In this document: positions 63,356 through 64,000 of the stretch, piece by piece
How positions within the stretch are numbered: position 1 is the stretch's first letter
Layout: each line of letters begins with the position of its first letter
Source of the DNA: Mesopusillimonas faecipullorum
GTDB lineage: Bacteria > Pseudomonadota > Gammaproteobacteria > Burkholderiales > Burkholderiaceae_B
Direction: 5' to 3'
Assembly (NCBI RefSeq): GCF_020539505.1
Contig: NZ_JACDXW010000004.1
Span: 186,001-250,000, forward strand
Length of the DNA stretch: 64,000 nt
Notes under the pieces: model-generated
Seen by the model: the letters and a program-made list of their open reading frames with translations, nothing else
What the model was told of the DNA's origin: nothing
The model's database searches: none
Program-made: the position numbers and the translations under genes

Positions 63356-64000
63356 TCAGTCGGCGCGGCGATCCAGCAATAAGGCGAGCTCAAAGGCGGC
63401 GCGCAGGGATGAGGGGTCGGCCACCCCGAGGCCGGCAATGTCGTAGGCGGTTCCATGATCGACGCTGGTGCGTACGAATGGTAACCCCACCGTAGTATTG
63501 ACGCCTTGGTCCAGGCCCAGATACTTGATGGGTATCAGGCCTTGGTCATGGTATTGCGCGACGACGATATCGAATTCGCCTTGGCGAGCCCGCATGAACA
63601 AGGTATCGCCCGGCCAGGGCCCAGAGGCGTCTATGCCCTCGTTACGTGCCAGAGCGATGGCAGGGGAAATGGCCTCTTGTTCTTCGTGGCCGAACTTTCC
63701 GTCTTCCCCGGCGTGAGGATTCAGGCCCGCTACGGCGACGCGAGGGCTAGCTATACCCAATAGCCTGCAAGCTTCATGAGCCAAACGTATGGTGCGTAAC
63801 TCCAATGCGGAGGTAATCAAACCAGGAACGCGGGATAGGGCCTCATGTATGGTCACTAAAATGACACGCAGCTCGTCGTTGACCAGCATCATGGCGTAGT
63901 CACGAGTGCCGGTTCGTTCGGCCAGAATTTCAGTGTGGCCAGGAAAAGTAATGCCGCCCGCTTGCATGGCGGCTTTGTTTAACGGGGCGGTGACGATGGC
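63356..64000 (-). CDS. pdxA: 4-hydroxythreonine-4-phosphate dehydrogenase (5' end beyond window)
   Basis: C-terminal 214 residues of PdxA, which oxidises 4-phosphohydroxy-L-threonine in pyridoxal phosphate synthesis. The frame is open to base 64000, where it reads AIVTAPLNKAAMQAGG (substrate-binding region). Further family motifs are ERTGTRDYAMMLV, VAVAGLNPHAGEDGKFGHEE, YHDQGLIPIKYLGLDQGVN and FVRTSVDHGTAYDIAG, with metal-binding His residues present. About 110-120 N-terminal residues are missing. Confidence 0.95.
   Translation of the reverse strand, partial: AIVTAPLNKAAMQAGGITFPGHTEILAERTGTRDYAMMLVNDELRVILVTIHEALSRVPGLITSALELRTIRLAHEACRLLGIASPRVAVAGLNPHAGEDGKFGHEEQEAISPAIALARNEGIDASGPWPGDTLFMRARQGEFDIVVAQYHDQGLIPIKYLGLDQGVNTTVGLPFVRTSVDHGTAYDIAGLGVADPSSLRAAFELALLLDRRAD

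Overview
The window is a continuous piece of a betaproteobacterial chromosome, most likely Burkholderiales, family Alcaligenaceae (Bordetella/Pusillimonas-like). Supporting signs are the odhA-odhB-lpdA cluster, the phaC-phaB-phaR polyhydroxyalkanoate genes, a Rieske oxygenase divergent from xseB-ispA-dxs, rpsF-priB-rpsR-rplI-dnaB, bamD divergent from rluD-pgeF, and a moderately GC-rich, densely packed genome. I see no insertion sequence, prophage, CRISPR array or rRNA. Gene starts were assigned from ribosome-binding sites and family N-termini, so several differ from the longest open frame.

Layout. 1-8.2 kb: the truncated malic enzyme maeB (minus strand), then the three 2-oxoglutarate dehydrogenase genes. 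8.4-19.1 kb: zapE, an HPP-CBS membrane protein, a MarR regulator, trpS, an exported VOC protein, tex, a YoaA/DinG-type Fe-S helicase and bamD. 19.2-24.2 kb: rluD-pgeF, then phaC, phaB and phaR. 24.2-27.0 kb: three minus-strand accessory genes (FemAB/GNAT-like protein, FMN reductase, lipocalin) and the initiator tRNA. 27.1-37.8 kb: scpB-rluB, then the translation operon rimP-nusA-infB-rbfA-truB-typA, which has an intrinsic terminator directly in front of rimP.

38-46.7 kb is the accessory, catabolic-looking part. It holds a trimethylamine-monooxygenase-like flavoprotein (TTG start, structured leader), an EamA exporter, an SDR plus a second, divergent FMO-like monooxygenase, an AraC/XylS-type regulator, and on the regulator's other side a PF04199 cyclase/hydrolase plus a CrtI-like FAD oxidoreductase. 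Upstream of SDR-FMO lie two near-identical 15-bp direct repeats spaced exactly 21 bp, the downstream one touching the -35 position. That is the architecture of an XylS-type operator. I regard this regulator plus four enzymes as the best candidate in the window for an undescribed system, possibly oxidation and ring-opening of a heteroaromatic or carbonyl compound. The substrate cannot be read from sequence.

46.7-64 kb is mostly housekeeping: a LOG-family hydrolase, polA, a dienelactone hydrolase, a Wzz-like protein, htpX, a second EamA transporter, the Rieske oxygenase, the isoprenoid operon xseB-ispA-dxs, folE2, rpsF-priB-rpsR-rplI, dnaB, a DUF454 membrane protein and pdxA (cut by the right edge).

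A recurring oddity is intrinsic terminators placed 6-42 bases before the assigned start codons of zapE, rimP, the first EamA gene and dnaB, which leaves little room for a promoter in between and suggests readthrough or attenuation.
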